From Lachnospiraceae bacterium (GTDB taxonomy: Bacteria > Bacillota > Clostridia > Lachnospirales > Lachnospiraceae), in assembly GCA_017934175.1 (NCBI GenBank), contig JAGBKB010000065.1:1-64000 (forward strand): a stretch of 64,000 nt of DNA. Direction: 5' to 3'. Of this stretch, positions 1 to 8,156 are shown piece after piece (the first letter of the stretch is position 1; each line of letters opens with the position of its first letter). The position numbers were made by a program, and so were the translations under genes. Below the pieces are notes generated by a model. The model saw only the letters and a program-made list of their open reading frames with translations. It made no database searches and was not told where the DNA came from.

Positions 1-14
1 AAAAGTTCGATTCG

Positions 15-33
15 GTCAGATTAAACTTCTGAC
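15..33. other. Short perfect stem-loop, possible weak terminator
   Basis: GTCAGA and TCTGAC form a 6-bp stem around a 7-nt loop, followed on the plus strand by T-rich sequence. It could end a gene lying left of the window. The T tract is interrupted, so the call is weak. I see nothing else convincing in bases 34-169. Confidence 0.25.
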
Positions 34-169
34 TTACTTATTTCTTATTTACTTATTTTTTTAGTTGTTTGTTTCAACTTATCCGTTCTTTACTAAAATC
101 TTCGGGTTTGTCTGAATATTTTGTTGTCATTGTGCGAGTAAAGGTCTGCAGTGCAATACCTTTACATTG

Positions 170-255
170 CGGACAGGCAGGGATTCGAACCCTGGTGGCA
201 TTGCTGCCCAACGGTTTTCAAGACCGCCTCGTTATGACCGCTTCGATACCTGTCC
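170..255 (-). tRNA. tRNA-Ser (anticodon UGA)
   Basis: The minus strand folds as a class II tRNA. It has a 7-bp acceptor stem (GGACAGG/CCTGTCC), a T-loop of the GGTTCGAATCC type, an anticodon loop CTTGAAA giving UGA, and the long variable arm expected of serine tRNAs. The discriminator is G and CCA is not encoded. It reads UCA and, by wobble, other UCN codons. Confidence 0.93.
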
Positions 256-284
256 ATAAAATACTATAGCATTATATCTAATGT

Positions 285-316
285 CAAAAAAACAACCTCG
301 CCAATTAGTCGGCAAG
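285..316 (-). terminator. Rho-independent terminator-like hairpin
   Basis: On the minus strand CTTGCC pairs with GGCGAG around an 8-nt loop, followed by G and a run of T. The plus-strand flank is also T-rich. No minus-strand gene ends right at it. It may insulate tRNA-Ser from antisense transcription. Confidence 0.5.
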
Positions 317-413
317 TTTATATATTTTATAACAATTTTATATTTTTGTCAATACAAACTTTATTCACTTTTATTTGATATAAATATGAATAATTCCCAT
401 TTAATTGCTTTTA

Positions 414-422
414 TGCTATAAT
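414..422 (+). promoter_or_regulatory. Extended -10 promoter for the 75-aa gene
   Basis: A perfect TGCTATAAT extended -10 element lies about 30 nt before the start codon. No good -35 hexamer sits 17 bp upstream, which is usual for extended -10 promoters. Confidence 0.6.
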
Positions 423-452
423 AATTATATCAAGGAAATCACAGGAGGAATT

Positions 453-680
453 ATGGATTTTGGAATGATGTTAAAACTTGGAGGTCTTTGGGCAAAGTTT
501 AGTAAAAACCACCCAAAATTTCCACAGTTTGTAAAGGCAGTTCAAAAAAATGGTTTCAATGCAGATACAGTAATAGATTTAACAATTACTTACCCAGATG
601 GAAATAAAATTGACACTAATATTAAAATTACAGAAGATGATTTGAAACTTTTTGAAGAATTAAAGAAATTAAAAAAATAA
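453..680 (+). CDS. Small hypothetical protein (75 aa)
   Basis: This is the only convincing plus-strand protein gene in the window. I start it at the ATG at 453 because an AGGAGG site lies 4 nt before it and an extended -10 promoter ends at 422. An earlier in-frame ATG at 405 lies inside the promoter. The product is small and charged. Its N-terminus is Met- and Gly-rich and mildly hydrophobic, the middle reads like short beta strands (TVIDLTITYPDG), and the C-terminus is a Lys/Glu helix. I do not recognise the family and see no signal peptide or catalytic motif. A bidirectional terminator follows directly. Confidence 0.75.
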   Translation: MDFGMMLKLGGLWAKFSKNHPKFPQFVKAVQKNGFNADTVIDLTITYPDGNKIDTNIKITEDDLKLFEELKKLKK

Positions 681-706
681 TGGGTTATCCCCATTATTTT
701 TTTATC
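673..706. terminator. Bidirectional terminator between convergent genes
   Basis: AAAATAATGGG pairs with CCCATTATTTT around a 6-nt loop, with A-rich sequence on the left and T-rich on the right. It can therefore stop both the plus-strand gene ending at 680 and the minus-strand gene ending at 702. Confidence 0.85.
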
Positions 707-1172
707 TTATAAGTTTTTTTAGTTCATTTATACTTTTCTCTGTCGCTCTATTTTCATTATGTGCTCTAACCGCATATTTATCATCTGCAAGTTTTCCACT
801 ATAAGGTAAATCTGTATTTAAGAAACTAAATATATCTTCTATTTGTTTTATATCCTTCGTATTTATACTTGTGCAAACATGATAATCAAGTGCTATCTTA
901 TCAAGACTTGGATCTGATTTTGTAAGTGACAGATAAACATTTTTTCTTGATGCTAAAACTAATTTTAGTACAGAGTTTCTTTTTTCTATTAAATCAGCAG
1001 TTGGTTTTTCAAATACCATAACTTCATTATAATTTGTCAATACAACATTCCCATCATTTGACTTTAATGCATCTTCAATTTCTTCAAATGTATTTACCTT
1101 AATCTCTTTAAGCCCAAGTTCCTTATATAGTTTTTTTAATTTTGATTCATCACCTTTAAACCCAACTATCAT
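702..1172 (-). CDS. Hypothetical protein (156 aa)
   Basis: I do not recognise this protein. It starts MIVGFKGDESKLKKLYKELGLK and alternates short hydrophobic strands (NVVLTNYNEVMVF, LKLVLASRKNVYLSL) with charged helices, suggesting a small alpha/beta cytoplasmic fold. The C-terminus is rich in Asn, Glu and Lys. An AAAGGAG site lies 7 nt before the ATG. No signal peptide or membrane segment is visible. It is a single gene sharing a bidirectional terminator with the convergent neighbour. The upstream rsmE gene (1261-2049) may be cotranscribed, with an 88-nt gap. Confidence 0.75.
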   Translation of the reverse strand: MIVGFKGDESKLKKLYKELGLKEIKVNTFEEIEDALKSNDGNVVLTNYNEVMVFEKPTADLIEKRNSVLKLVLASRKNVYLSLTKSDPSLDKIALDYHVCTSINTKDIKQIEDIFSFLNTDLPYSGKLADDKYAVRAHNENRATEKSINELKKLIR

Positions 1173-1260
1173 TTTTTTCTCCTTTATGTAAACAATATTA
1201 TAATTTATTTAACCCTAACTATTTTATCACAAGTAATTCATTTTTGCAAATATTATACTA

Positions 1261-2049
1261 TCATATATTAGCGCTCAATTCATACATAAGTATAGATAAT
1301 GCAGTTATTGCTGCAGTCTCTGTTCTTAAAATTCGATTTCCTAGTGATAAAATATCAATATTTGCACTTTTAGCCATTTCTATCTCTTTTTCAGAGAACC
1401 CGCCTTCCGGTCCTATTATAACATTTATATCAATGTTTTTATCTGTCCCACTCCTTATACTATCTATTATTTTAGATAGTATTTTTTTTGTTTCAGTTAT
1501 GCCTGATGCATTTTCATAAAATAATAGATTAAAACCTTTCTTGTTAGATAGTTCTAAAACCATTTTCTTAAACTCTATAGGTTCTTTTATCTCTGGGATA
1601 ATATGCCTTTTACTCTGTTCTGCTGCAGATTTTGATATTTTGTTAAATCTATCAATTTTCTTTTCTGTTTTTTTATCATCAATTTTTGCTACACAGTATT
1701 CTGTTGAAATAGGCGTAATAGTGCTTGCTCCAAGTTCAACTGCTTTTTCTATGACAAACTCAAGTTTATCATATTTACTTATTCCTTGATATAAATGAAT
1801 ATTTGCAGGCAGTTCATTTCCTTCTACACTTTCTTCCACCAAAAGTGTTACACTATCATCCTTTATATCATTTACTACTGCCCTATAATCAAATGAACTA
1901 CTAAATGGCACTACAGAGCATAGTACATGCTCATTTTTTTTAATTCTAAGTGATTTAATTAAGTGATGATAATTTTCACTTTCGCTTTTTATAGTGATTT
2001 TCTTATTTGATAAATCAATTTCATTTTCATTTATAAATATATGATGCAT
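1261..2049 (-). CDS. rsmE: 16S rRNA (uracil-1498-N3)-methyltransferase RsmE
   Basis: RsmE methylates N3 of U1498 in 16S rRNA using SAM. The 262-aa length is typical. The N-terminus (MHHIFINENEI...) is the PUA-like RNA-binding domain and the rest a SPOUT (trefoil-knot) domain. The C-terminal knot signature is clear: IIGPEGGFSEKEIEMA at about 213-228, then LSLGNRILRTETAAI. The start codon has no Shine-Dalgarno sequence. An extended -10 (TGATATAAT) ends 7 nt upstream, so the transcript probably begins at the ATG itself and is leaderless. In many bacteria rsmE follows prmA, which is not adjacent here. Confidence 0.95.
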   Translation of the reverse strand: MHHIFINENEIDLSNKKITIKSESENYHHLIKSLRIKKNEHVLCSVVPFSSSFDYRAVVNDIKDDSVTLLVEESVEGNELPANIHLYQGISKYDKLEFVIEKAVELGASTITPISTEYCVAKIDDKKTEKKIDRFNKISKSAAEQSKRHIIPEIKEPIEFKKMVLELSNKKGFNLLFYENASGITETKKILSKIIDSIRSGTDKNIDINVIIGPEGGFSEKEIEMAKSANIDILSLGNRILRTETAAITALSILMYELSANI

Positions 2050-2055
2050 AATAAT

Positions 2056-2064
2056 ATTATATCA
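2056..2064 (-). promoter_or_regulatory. Extended -10 promoter placed for a leaderless rsmE mRNA
   Basis: A perfect TGATATAAT lies on the minus strand. The usual start point 7 nt downstream of its last base is position 2049, the A of the rsmE ATG. No ribosome binding site fits between them. Confidence 0.55.
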
Positions 2065-2071
2065 CATTTTC

Positions 2072-2101
2072 AAAATAAAAAGGATGCTTTTTGCATCCTT
2101 T
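2072..2101 (-). terminator. Terminator of the hup-rqcP-divIC operon
   Basis: AAGGATGC pairs with GCATCCTT around a short A loop, followed by TTTTATTTT on the minus strand, directly after the divIC stop codon. Confidence 0.85.
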
Positions 2102-2104
2102 ATA

Positions 2105-2419
2105 TTAATTTGGCTTTATAATTATTTCATCTCTTTTTATAAGTCCAAGTTCGGCTCGCGCTATTGACTCCATATCCTCATTATCCAAGACATGTCCTTC
2201 ATTTTTCTTTAGTTTTGATGACTTGTCTTCTTCATCTTGTATCGCTATCTCAAGATTCTCTATCTCACTAATCTTATTTGCATACTCAGATTGTTTACTT
2301 TTCAATACATTTTTTGCAAATAACACAGCAAATATTAATATAACAAGAAACCCAAGTATTACTATTCGTTTTGTCATTGAAAATATTGCTGCTCCGCCTC
2401 TACTTCTTCTTTCGCTCAT
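2105..2419 (-). CDS. divIC: Septum formation initiator, DivIC/FtsB family
   Basis: A small bitopic division protein of 104 aa. After a short basic cytoplasmic tail, one membrane segment (about residues 18-38, IVILGFLVILIFAVLFA) is followed by an extracytoplasmic coiled coil (about 42-75, rich in Lys, Glu and Ile) and the family-typical tail ESIARAELGLIKRDEIII. Family members bridge FtsL and DivIB in the divisome. It is the last gene of an operon with hup and rqcP and overlaps the end of rqcP, so translation is probably coupled. The order HU - S4 protein - divIC is common in Firmicutes, which supports the assignment. Confidence 0.9.
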   Translation of the reverse strand: MSERRSRGGAAIFSMTKRIVILGFLVILIFAVLFAKNVLKSKQSEYANKISEIENLEIAIQDEEDKSSKLKKNEGHVLDNEDMESIARAELGLIKRDEIIIKPN

Positions 2420-2612
2420 ATGGCAATGTTTTTACCTCATGAATTATTTCATTGTCACCATATTTTATGACAATCTTATCATTAAGACTAACTTCATAAA
2501 AAGCCTTTTTTACGACTCCATTTACAAGCACCTTATCATTATCGCAAAGCGCATTAGCAACTGTTCTTCTTTTAATAATACGTGCTTCCTTTAAATACTT
2601 ATCAAGTCGCAT
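2400..2612 (-). CDS. rqcP: S4-domain RNA-binding protein RqcP (YabO-like)
   Basis: This 70-aa protein is essentially one S4 domain: MRLDKYLKEARIIKRRTVANALC, then VLVNGVVKKAFYEVSLNDKIVI. RqcP in Bacillus subtilis binds stalled 50S subunits with RqcH and tRNA during alanine tailing of nascent chains in ribosome quality control. Length, sequence and the position between HU and divIC match that family better than the heat-shock S4 protein Hsp15. It overlaps divIC by 20 nt and follows hup by 5 nt. Confidence 0.9.
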   Translation of the reverse strand: MRLDKYLKEARIIKRRTVANALCDNDKVLVNGVVKKAFYEVSLNDKIVIKYGDNEIIHEVKTLPYERKKK

Positions 2613-2617
2613 TAAAA

Positions 2618-2890
2618 CTAGTTCATCATATCCTTGAATGATTTACCTGCTTTGAATTTTGGAGTTTTAGATGCTGCTATCTTAATTTCTTCACCAGTAT
2701 GTGGGTTTCTTCCTGTTCTTGCTTTTCTATTAGATACTGCAAATGTTCCAAAACCTGCTATTGCCACTTTATCATCCTTTTTAAGTGCTGCTTGGATAGT
2801 TTCAACAAATGCATTTACTGCACCTTCACTTTCCTTTTTTGATAATCCTGTAGCGGCTGCAATCTTTTCAACTAATTCACCTTTATTCAT
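2618..2890 (-). CDS. hup: DNA-binding protein HU
   Basis: At 90 aa this is a full-length HU/IHF-family nucleoid protein. The sequence MNKGELVEKIAAATGLSKKE, the AGFGTFAV turn and the DNA-binding arm signature RKARTGRNPHTGEEI at about 55-69 are canonical. It acts as a homodimer that bends DNA. An AGGAGG-type site precedes the ATG and a TTGACT/TAAAAT promoter lies about 60 nt upstream. It is the first gene of the hup-rqcP-divIC operon. Confidence 0.97.
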   Translation of the reverse strand: MNKGELVEKIAAATGLSKKESEGAVNAFVETIQAALKKDDKVAIAGFGTFAVSNRKARTGRNPHTGEEIKIAASKTPKFKAGKSFKDMMN

Positions 2891-2946
2891 ATTATCCTCC
2901 TATATGTAGATGTTGAGCCCTTGATTTTTAGGCACTCTATCAATAT

Positions 2947-2974
2947 ATTTTAATACAAATTTTTAAAAAGTCAA
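2947..2974 (-). promoter_or_regulatory. Sigma-A promoter for hup operon
   Basis: TTGACT (2969-2974) and TAAAAT (2947-2952) are separated by 16 bp on the minus strand, upstream of hup. Confidence 0.65.
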
Positions 2975-3088
2975 GTATTTTCAACATTTTTTTTAATTAT
3001 TTTGATACTATATATTGTGGTTGTATTTATGCATATTTAACTATTTTTATGCACACTTCTCTACCTATATATGCAAGTATCAATACTA

Positions 3089-4729
3089 TTAGCCACTATA
3101 TAACTTCTTAGCAACTGCCATAGCCACATTTATACCATCAACTGCACACGACATTATGCCTCCACCATGTCCAAGCCCCTCGCCACAAGGATAAAAATTG
3201 TGAATATTACACATATAATTTTCATCCCTGTCAAGTTTTACTGGGCTACTTGTCCTTGTTTCAACTCCTGCTATCACATACTCATTGCCATAAAAGCCCG
3301 GTATTATCTTATTAAAATGTTTAAGTGCCATCTCAATATCTTTATTTATATTAATCTTAAGTCCTAATGTTTCATACACCGACATTAGTTTTTTAGAATA
3401 CTTTGCTCTACCCTTAAACACATCCTCTTGGCAAATGTCATCGCCATTACCTGTAACATATGGTATAAATCCTTTTTCAAGTTCAAATGCCATCTTTTCC
3501 ACTTGTTCTTGAAACTCAATCATTTGAAGCGGAGAACACTCATCATCATTTGCTTTCTTTTCTGTATGTATCATTTGTATATCATTATCAAGTGCTACAT
3601 TAGCAATATCTGATACACCAATAGTCTCCACTATTGCTGAATTGGCGTACTTACCATTTCTATCATTATAACTCATGCCATTTATAGAAAGCATACCTTC
3701 GCAATTTGATGAATTAATAATGTATCCACCAGGGCACATACAAAAACTATATACTGAATGACCATTTCCTACATCATAAGTTAATTTATAAGTTGCAGGA
3801 CCAAGAAGATTATCAATATTTAATAATTTGTCACTAATATTTTTTTGTTTTATATGGTTTATACTATTACCATATTGAGCCTCATTAATAAAACTTTGCT
3901 TGTGCGCTATTCTATAACCAACAGCAATAGGTTTTGCTTTCAAACCAAATCCATTTTTAATAAGTTCTCTAAATGTATCTCTACTGCTATTCCCTATTGC
4001 AAGAATTACTGGGGTATCATTTGTAATATTGATAGATGGTTTACCATCATTAAAACAAAACTTGGTATTATAAAATATTTCGCCACCTAATCTTATTATT
4101 TCATTTCGCATATTTTTTATTACATCAACCAACTTGTCGGTTCCAATATGTGGCATATTGTCATAAAGTATGTTTTTTTGAGCACCAAACTTCACAAATG
4201 TTTCAAGCACAAACCTATATATACCTGTCTTATCCTTATTATTAGTATTTAATTTCCCATCTGAAAATGCACCAGCCCCTCCTTCACCAAAGCATACATT
4301 GGACTCATAGTCTAACTCCATTGTATTGAAAAACTTATCCACATCTTTTATTCTATCATCAAGCGCTTTACCTCTTTCAAGTATTATTGGTTTAAACCCA
4401 TTTAATGCCAATATATAAGATGCAAATAATCCTGCAGGTCCAAGTCCTACAACTACAGGTCTAATATTTGCATTTTGTTTTTCTTTAATAATAGGATTAA
4501 AAATTACTGGTTCATACTTTTCTAATTTTAAGTCTACTTTGGTATCAAATGCAACATTATAAACAAATAAAATATTATCCTTATCTCTTGCATCTATTGA
4601 TTTATGCAAAATAATGAGTGTAGACCAATCTATATCATCCACACTCAATTTTACCGATTTAGCAATTTTCTTTTTTAAATCGTAATCATCATGACAAATA
4701 TTTAGTTTTATCTGATTTAATCTATACAT
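3089..4729 (-). CDS. FAD-dependent oxidoreductase (COG2509 family)
   Basis: At 546 aa it fits the uncharacterised COG2509 flavoprotein family. An N-terminal domain of about 85 residues (MYRLNQIKLNICHDDYDLKKK...) precedes a Rossmann FAD-binding motif VVGLGPAGLFASYILALNG at about 97-115 with the acidic ILERG strand end. A Gly-rich segment (CFGEGGAGAFSDGKL) and the C-terminal FYPCGEGLGHGGGIMSCAVDG second FAD contact are also typical. The substrate is unknown. It is the last gene after the [FeFe] hydrogenase with a 25-nt gap, so it may share electron carriers with it. That link is inferred from position only. Confidence 0.88.
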   Translation of the reverse strand: MYRLNQIKLNICHDDYDLKKKIAKSVKLSVDDIDWSTLIILHKSIDARDKDNILFVYNVAFDTKVDLKLEKYEPVIFNPIIKEKQNANIRPVVVGLGPAGLFASYILALNGFKPIILERGKALDDRIKDVDKFFNTMELDYESNVCFGEGGAGAFSDGKLNTNNKDKTGIYRFVLETFVKFGAQKNILYDNMPHIGTDKLVDVIKNMRNEIIRLGGEIFYNTKFCFNDGKPSINITNDTPVILAIGNSSRDTFRELIKNGFGLKAKPIAVGYRIAHKQSFINEAQYGNSINHIKQKNISDKLLNIDNLLGPATYKLTYDVGNGHSVYSFCMCPGGYIINSSNCEGMLSINGMSYNDRNGKYANSAIVETIGVSDIANVALDNDIQMIHTEKKANDDECSPLQMIEFQEQVEKMAFELEKGFIPYVTGNGDDICQEDVFKGRAKYSKKLMSVYETLGLKININKDIEMALKHFNKIIPGFYGNEYVIAGVETRTSSPVKLDRDENYMCNIHNFYPCGEGLGHGGGIMSCAVDGINVAMAVAKKLYSG

Positions 4730-4754
4730 AAGTATCTATATAAAATATTTCCTA

Positions 4755-6224
4755 CTAATCATTTCTACTCATTAAAAACTTATCTATAGGATAGTTTTGT
4801 AGATTTTCTCCTACACCTCTATTATCAACTTTTGATAGTAATATTTCTCTTGATTTTCTCACTTCATTTTCACTTAAATGTTTAGATGGTCCTCCTATGC
4901 AGCCACCTTCACACACCATTCCTTCTATAAAATCTTCTTGCAACTTACCGGCTTTTAATAATAATAAACATTTTTTACATTCACTACCACCTGATGCCTT
5001 TATATATGTTATATCGTCCACATTTTGATTTTGCTCTTTTATACATTGTAAAACTGCCTCTGACACTCCACCAGATACTGCAAAGTTCTTTCCGTATAAT
5101 GATGCAACTTGTATATCTTCACTTACTTCTTCAAGTTTAATGTTTTTTGCTCTAAGCATAGCAGCCATCTCACCAAATGACAATACATAATCTGCATTTC
5201 CTTTAATATTATGTTCATGTGCTTCTGATTTTTTTGCTATACAAGGTCCTATAAATACAGTTATGCAGTCTTTATATTGATATTTAAGCATTCTGCTTAC
5301 TGCGCACATAGGGCTCACAGTTTTAGACATATTACTATCATAAATATCTTCAAATTGATTTTTTATCATATTTACAAATGCTGGACAACATGAAGTAGTT
5401 AGTTTCTTACCTTCTGCTTTTGCCTCCATCCATTCTTTTGACTCAAAGTATGCAGTCAAGTCTCCACCCAAACTTACATCTACCATATCATCAAATCCGA
5501 CTTTCTTTAATGCCTCTCTTATTGCATTTAGATTTATATTTTCACCAAACTGACCTATACTTGCAGGTGCACACATAGCAATAACTTTTTTATCAGATAA
5601 AATTGCTTTTATTACATCAACTAAATCAGTTTTAGATGCAATGGCTCCAAAAGGGCAACTATGTATACAATGTCCACACCTTATACACACATCATTTTTA
5701 ATCCTACATATACCATCTTCATCATAACTTATAGCATCCACAGGACAAGACCTTTTGCAAGGTCTCTCAAGATGAACAATCGCCTGAAATGGACAAGCCT
5801 TTGCACACATACCACATTCTTTACACTTTTTAGGTTCAATATGCATACGAACCTCGCCTTCAGATATTGCTCCAAATTTGCAGTTTTCTTTGCAAGGTCT
5901 TCCAAGACAAAATCTACAATTACTTGTAACTGAATATGAAGATATAGGACATTCATCACAAGCAGCATCTATAACTTGAACAATGTTGCCACTATGTAAA
6001 TTATTCTCACTAACATCTTTATTCATAGCAAGTCTTATTCTTTGTCTAACTATTTCTCTTTCTTTGTAAACACAACACCTATAACTTGGCTTTTGCCCTG
6101 GTATAAGTTCTTGCACAAGATTTTCTATACTTTCATCATTTAAATTATTGGCAAATGCAAGTTTGCAAATCTCTTCATAAACCTTATGTCTAAACTTCAT
6201 AATATTATTGTCATTTGTAATCAT
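4755..6224 (-). CDS. Monomeric [FeFe] hydrogenase with 4Fe-4S domains
   Basis: 489 aa. Cysteine clusters at about 89-115, 134-160 and 180-190 (CKECGMCAKACP, CIRCGHCIHSCP) bind several 4Fe-4S clusters. The C-terminal H-cluster domain keeps all four ligand cysteines in three motifs: TTSCCPAF (276-283), GPCIAKK (326-332) and EGMVCEGGC (434-442). The L2 motif is GPCxAKK rather than MPCxxK of classical HydA, which I recall as a group B-like trait. It has no NuoE/NuoG-type 2Fe-2S module and no signal peptide, so it is a cytoplasmic monomer using ferredoxin or an unknown partner. AAGGAGG precedes the ATG. It sits 4 nt after the PstS-like gene. Confidence 0.92.
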   Translation of the reverse strand: MITNDNNIMKFRHKVYEEICKLAFANNLNDESIENLVQELIPGQKPSYRCCVYKEREIVRQRIRLAMNKDVSENNLHSGNIVQVIDAACDECPISSYSVTSNCRFCLGRPCKENCKFGAISEGEVRMHIEPKKCKECGMCAKACPFQAIVHLERPCKRSCPVDAISYDEDGICRIKNDVCIRCGHCIHSCPFGAIASKTDLVDVIKAILSDKKVIAMCAPASIGQFGENINLNAIREALKKVGFDDMVDVSLGGDLTAYFESKEWMEAKAEGKKLTTSCCPAFVNMIKNQFEDIYDSNMSKTVSPMCAVSRMLKYQYKDCITVFIGPCIAKKSEAHEHNIKGNADYVLSFGEMAAMLRAKNIKLEEVSEDIQVASLYGKNFAVSGGVSEAVLQCIKEQNQNVDDITYIKASGGSECKKCLLLLKAGKLQEDFIEGMVCEGGCIGGPSKHLSENEVRKSREILLSKVDNRGVGENLQNYPIDKFLMSRND

Positions 6225-6228
6225 ATAC

Positions 6229-7506
6229 TTAGTCCTCCTTAATTTTTACATATCCAACTTTTTCAACTAACTCTTGCCCTTCGCTTGATTTCATCCATTC
6301 CACAAATTGTTTTACCTCACTAGAGCAATCACTTCTTGTCACAGCATAAAATGAACCTGCAAATGGGTAAGTGTCATTTGCTATATTTTCTTTACTTGGG
6401 TAAATACTATTTATAGATAAAAACTTAATACCAGTATTATCAACCATATCTTCTACATAATATCTAAATGAATAGCCTATGGCATTTTTATAATTCTTAT
6501 ATTGAGATGTTACTGCACTAACCATTCCCGACATAAAATCTTGTCTCTCTTCCATTATAGGTTCTTTTATTTTTGTATCGCCCATAATTTTTTCAAGATT
6601 TGTTTGACTCCCACTTCCCTTATCTCTTTGAAATGCTTTAATTTTCCCAAGTGTCATAAGTGCAAATGAATCATTTTTAAGATTTTCCATCTCGCCAATA
6701 GTTTTCCAAGTAGTAATCTCTCCAGAATAAATTCCTTTTATCTCATCTATAGTTAAATTATTAACTGGATTTTTAGAATTAACAAAAAATACAAATCCAT
6801 CTTTTCCAATAGGAGTATATACTAATTCTATCCCTAACTCTTTTGCTTTCTCTTCTTGTTCAGTGCTTGGAGATGCTACAAATATTATATCAGCACTTCC
6901 ATCAACTATATCATTATAGGCTCCTTTAGTCGTGGTACATTTTACATAGTCAGTATTTGTTTGATAATGATTAATATATAATTTTTTAGTTACATAGTCA
7001 GGATAAACTGCATTTGCAAATGCAACATATACAGGATAAAGTGCCGTAGCCCCATCTAGTTTTGGAAGATTATTTGTAAGTTTAAATGAAGGCTCTTTAT
7101 CTAATTTAACTATTTCATTTTGTTTAGTCTCTCTTTCTACTATTCTTGGCATATTCATATCATAGTTCCAACTTATAAATATATAAGATGCAAATATAAT
7201 ACAAAACACCATCAATACAATCATACATCTTTTTACAATCTTATATTTATACAATTTAAAAATAAAAAATATTCCTAGTAGGAATACAACTAAATGAAGA
7301 GCAAGATCTGCTACAACTAGTAATCCAGACCAAGCAACTGTGCCACCCTCCATTGACAAGATTAGACTGCTTATTATAAATGTTGCAAATAAAACTTGCA
7401 CCAATAAAATAGTCTCAAGTATCTTAACCCATAGCTTATCTCTTTGAAAGATAAGCCCGCAAATTAGAACAACAACTGCCATTAAAAAACAAGCGAAAAA
7501 TACCAA
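6229..7506 (-). CDS. Membrane-anchored PstS-like substrate-binding protein
   Basis: 425 aa with a TTG start chosen because GGAGG lies 6 nt before it. Four hydrophobic segments fill residues 2-20, 28-51, 60-83 and 92-112, followed by a periplasmic-binding-like domain (about 150-420) of the PBP_like/PstS type: LPKLDGATALYPVYVAFANAV, GSADIIFVASPS, ITTWKTIGEM, RDKGSGSQTNLEKIMG, AIGYSFRYYVE. PstS proteins are normally lipoproteins, so a four-helix anchor is unusual. It heads an operon with an [FeFe] hydrogenase and a flavoprotein, not with a permease. Phosphate or another oxyanion may be bound as a sensor input, but the ligand is not deducible. Confidence 0.82.
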   Translation of the reverse strand: MVFFACFLMAVVVLICGLIFQRDKLWVKILETILLVQVLFATFIISSLILSMEGGTVAWSGLLVVADLALHLVVFLLGIFFIFKLYKYKIVKRCMIVLMVFCIIFASYIFISWNYDMNMPRIVERETKQNEIVKLDKEPSFKLTNNLPKLDGATALYPVYVAFANAVYPDYVTKKLYINHYQTNTDYVKCTTTKGAYNDIVDGSADIIFVASPSTEQEEKAKELGIELVYTPIGKDGFVFFVNSKNPVNNLTIDEIKGIYSGEITTWKTIGEMENLKNDSFALMTLGKIKAFQRDKGSGSQTNLEKIMGDTKIKEPIMEERQDFMSGMVSAVTSQYKNYKNAIGYSFRYYVEDMVDNTGIKFLSINSIYPSKENIANDTYPFAGSFYAVTRSDCSSEVKQFVEWMKSSEGQELVEKVGYVKIKED

Positions 7507-7528
7507 ATCAAACCTCCGATTTTTTATA

Positions 7529-7537
7529 ATTATACCA
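7529..7537 (-). promoter_or_regulatory. Extended -10 promoter upstream of the PstS-like gene
   Basis: A perfect TGGTATAAT lies on the minus strand, about 23 nt before the TTG start and upstream of its GGAGG. No good -35 at 17 bp. Confidence 0.5.
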
Positions 7538-7566
7538 CATTTTCAAAACAATACCATAACAAATAA

Positions 7567-7599
7567 AAAATAGGGAATGCCCTATAATCCCTATTTTTA
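7567..7599. terminator. Terminator at the island/core boundary
   Basis: AAATAGGGA and TCCCTATTT arms flank an 11-nt loop, with A-rich and T-rich flanks on either side. It follows the truncated ATP-grasp gene on the minus strand and separates it from the hydrogenase operon. Confidence 0.75.
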
Positions 7600-7620
7600 C
7601 ATATTATTATTGCAAACCAA

Positions 7621-8076
7621 TTAGTTGAAAATATGATACAAGGTCCTAAAATAATTCACATAATCTTGATTGTCAGATAAACCAGATACCTGCCCATCGC
7701 CAACCTCTATAACCACAAACCTACCATCTATTAGTTCTGCATAGTCAACAGTGTAATAATTACTATTCAAATGCCTATACTTGTATATTTTAGTACCAGG
7801 CACAGTATTTGAATGATTTGGCTGTCCAGAATTTCTACTCACACTAACTACTTCGCCATTTGCATAAAAAACTCTAAACTCATTTTTCAAAATTAGCCTA
7901 TCATTGTCAAACCATTCCCCATTATCAAAAATAGCCACATCAAAACCTGTGGCTACTGCTGCTTCATATTCACTTTTCAAACTCCCATCAACTACAGCTT
8001 TGTTGGTGATTGATGAGGGGAAGAGCATATTTGCAATCATATCTTTTAAAACCCATACATTGCATATGCAAAATTT
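7621..8076 (-). pseudogene. 5'-truncated ATP-grasp domain protein
   Basis: The 139-aa stretch from the ATG at 8040 matches the C-terminal half of a small ATP-grasp family (DUF4343-like): NEFRVFYANGEVVSVSR, YYTVDYAELIDGRFVVIEVGDGQVSGLSD. The last strand carries the usual metal-binding D/E and GDGQVSG. Full-length relatives are about 250 aa, so the N-terminal half is absent. The reading frame continues 12 codons upstream of the ATG (with VWVLKD) to a TAA at 8077-8079, and no ribosome site precedes the ATG. This is a gene remnant, probably cut when the adjacent island arrived or rearranged. I did not find the missing half at the other island end. Confidence 0.7.
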
Positions 8077-8156
8077 TTACTGTGAGGGATTGGGTGGTGG
8101 ATTATGTTTTTATATTTTATTTTAATGTGTTCTCTCATTACAAAACTTTATATTCA

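Noticed and set aside
69..269. Plus-strand reading frame of 66 codons
   Set aside because: It overlaps the tRNA-Ser gene on the opposite strand, and lacks a ribosome site.
1244..1789. Plus-strand frames of 82-91 codons in the rsmE region
   Set aside because: They are antisense to rsmE, which is unambiguous.
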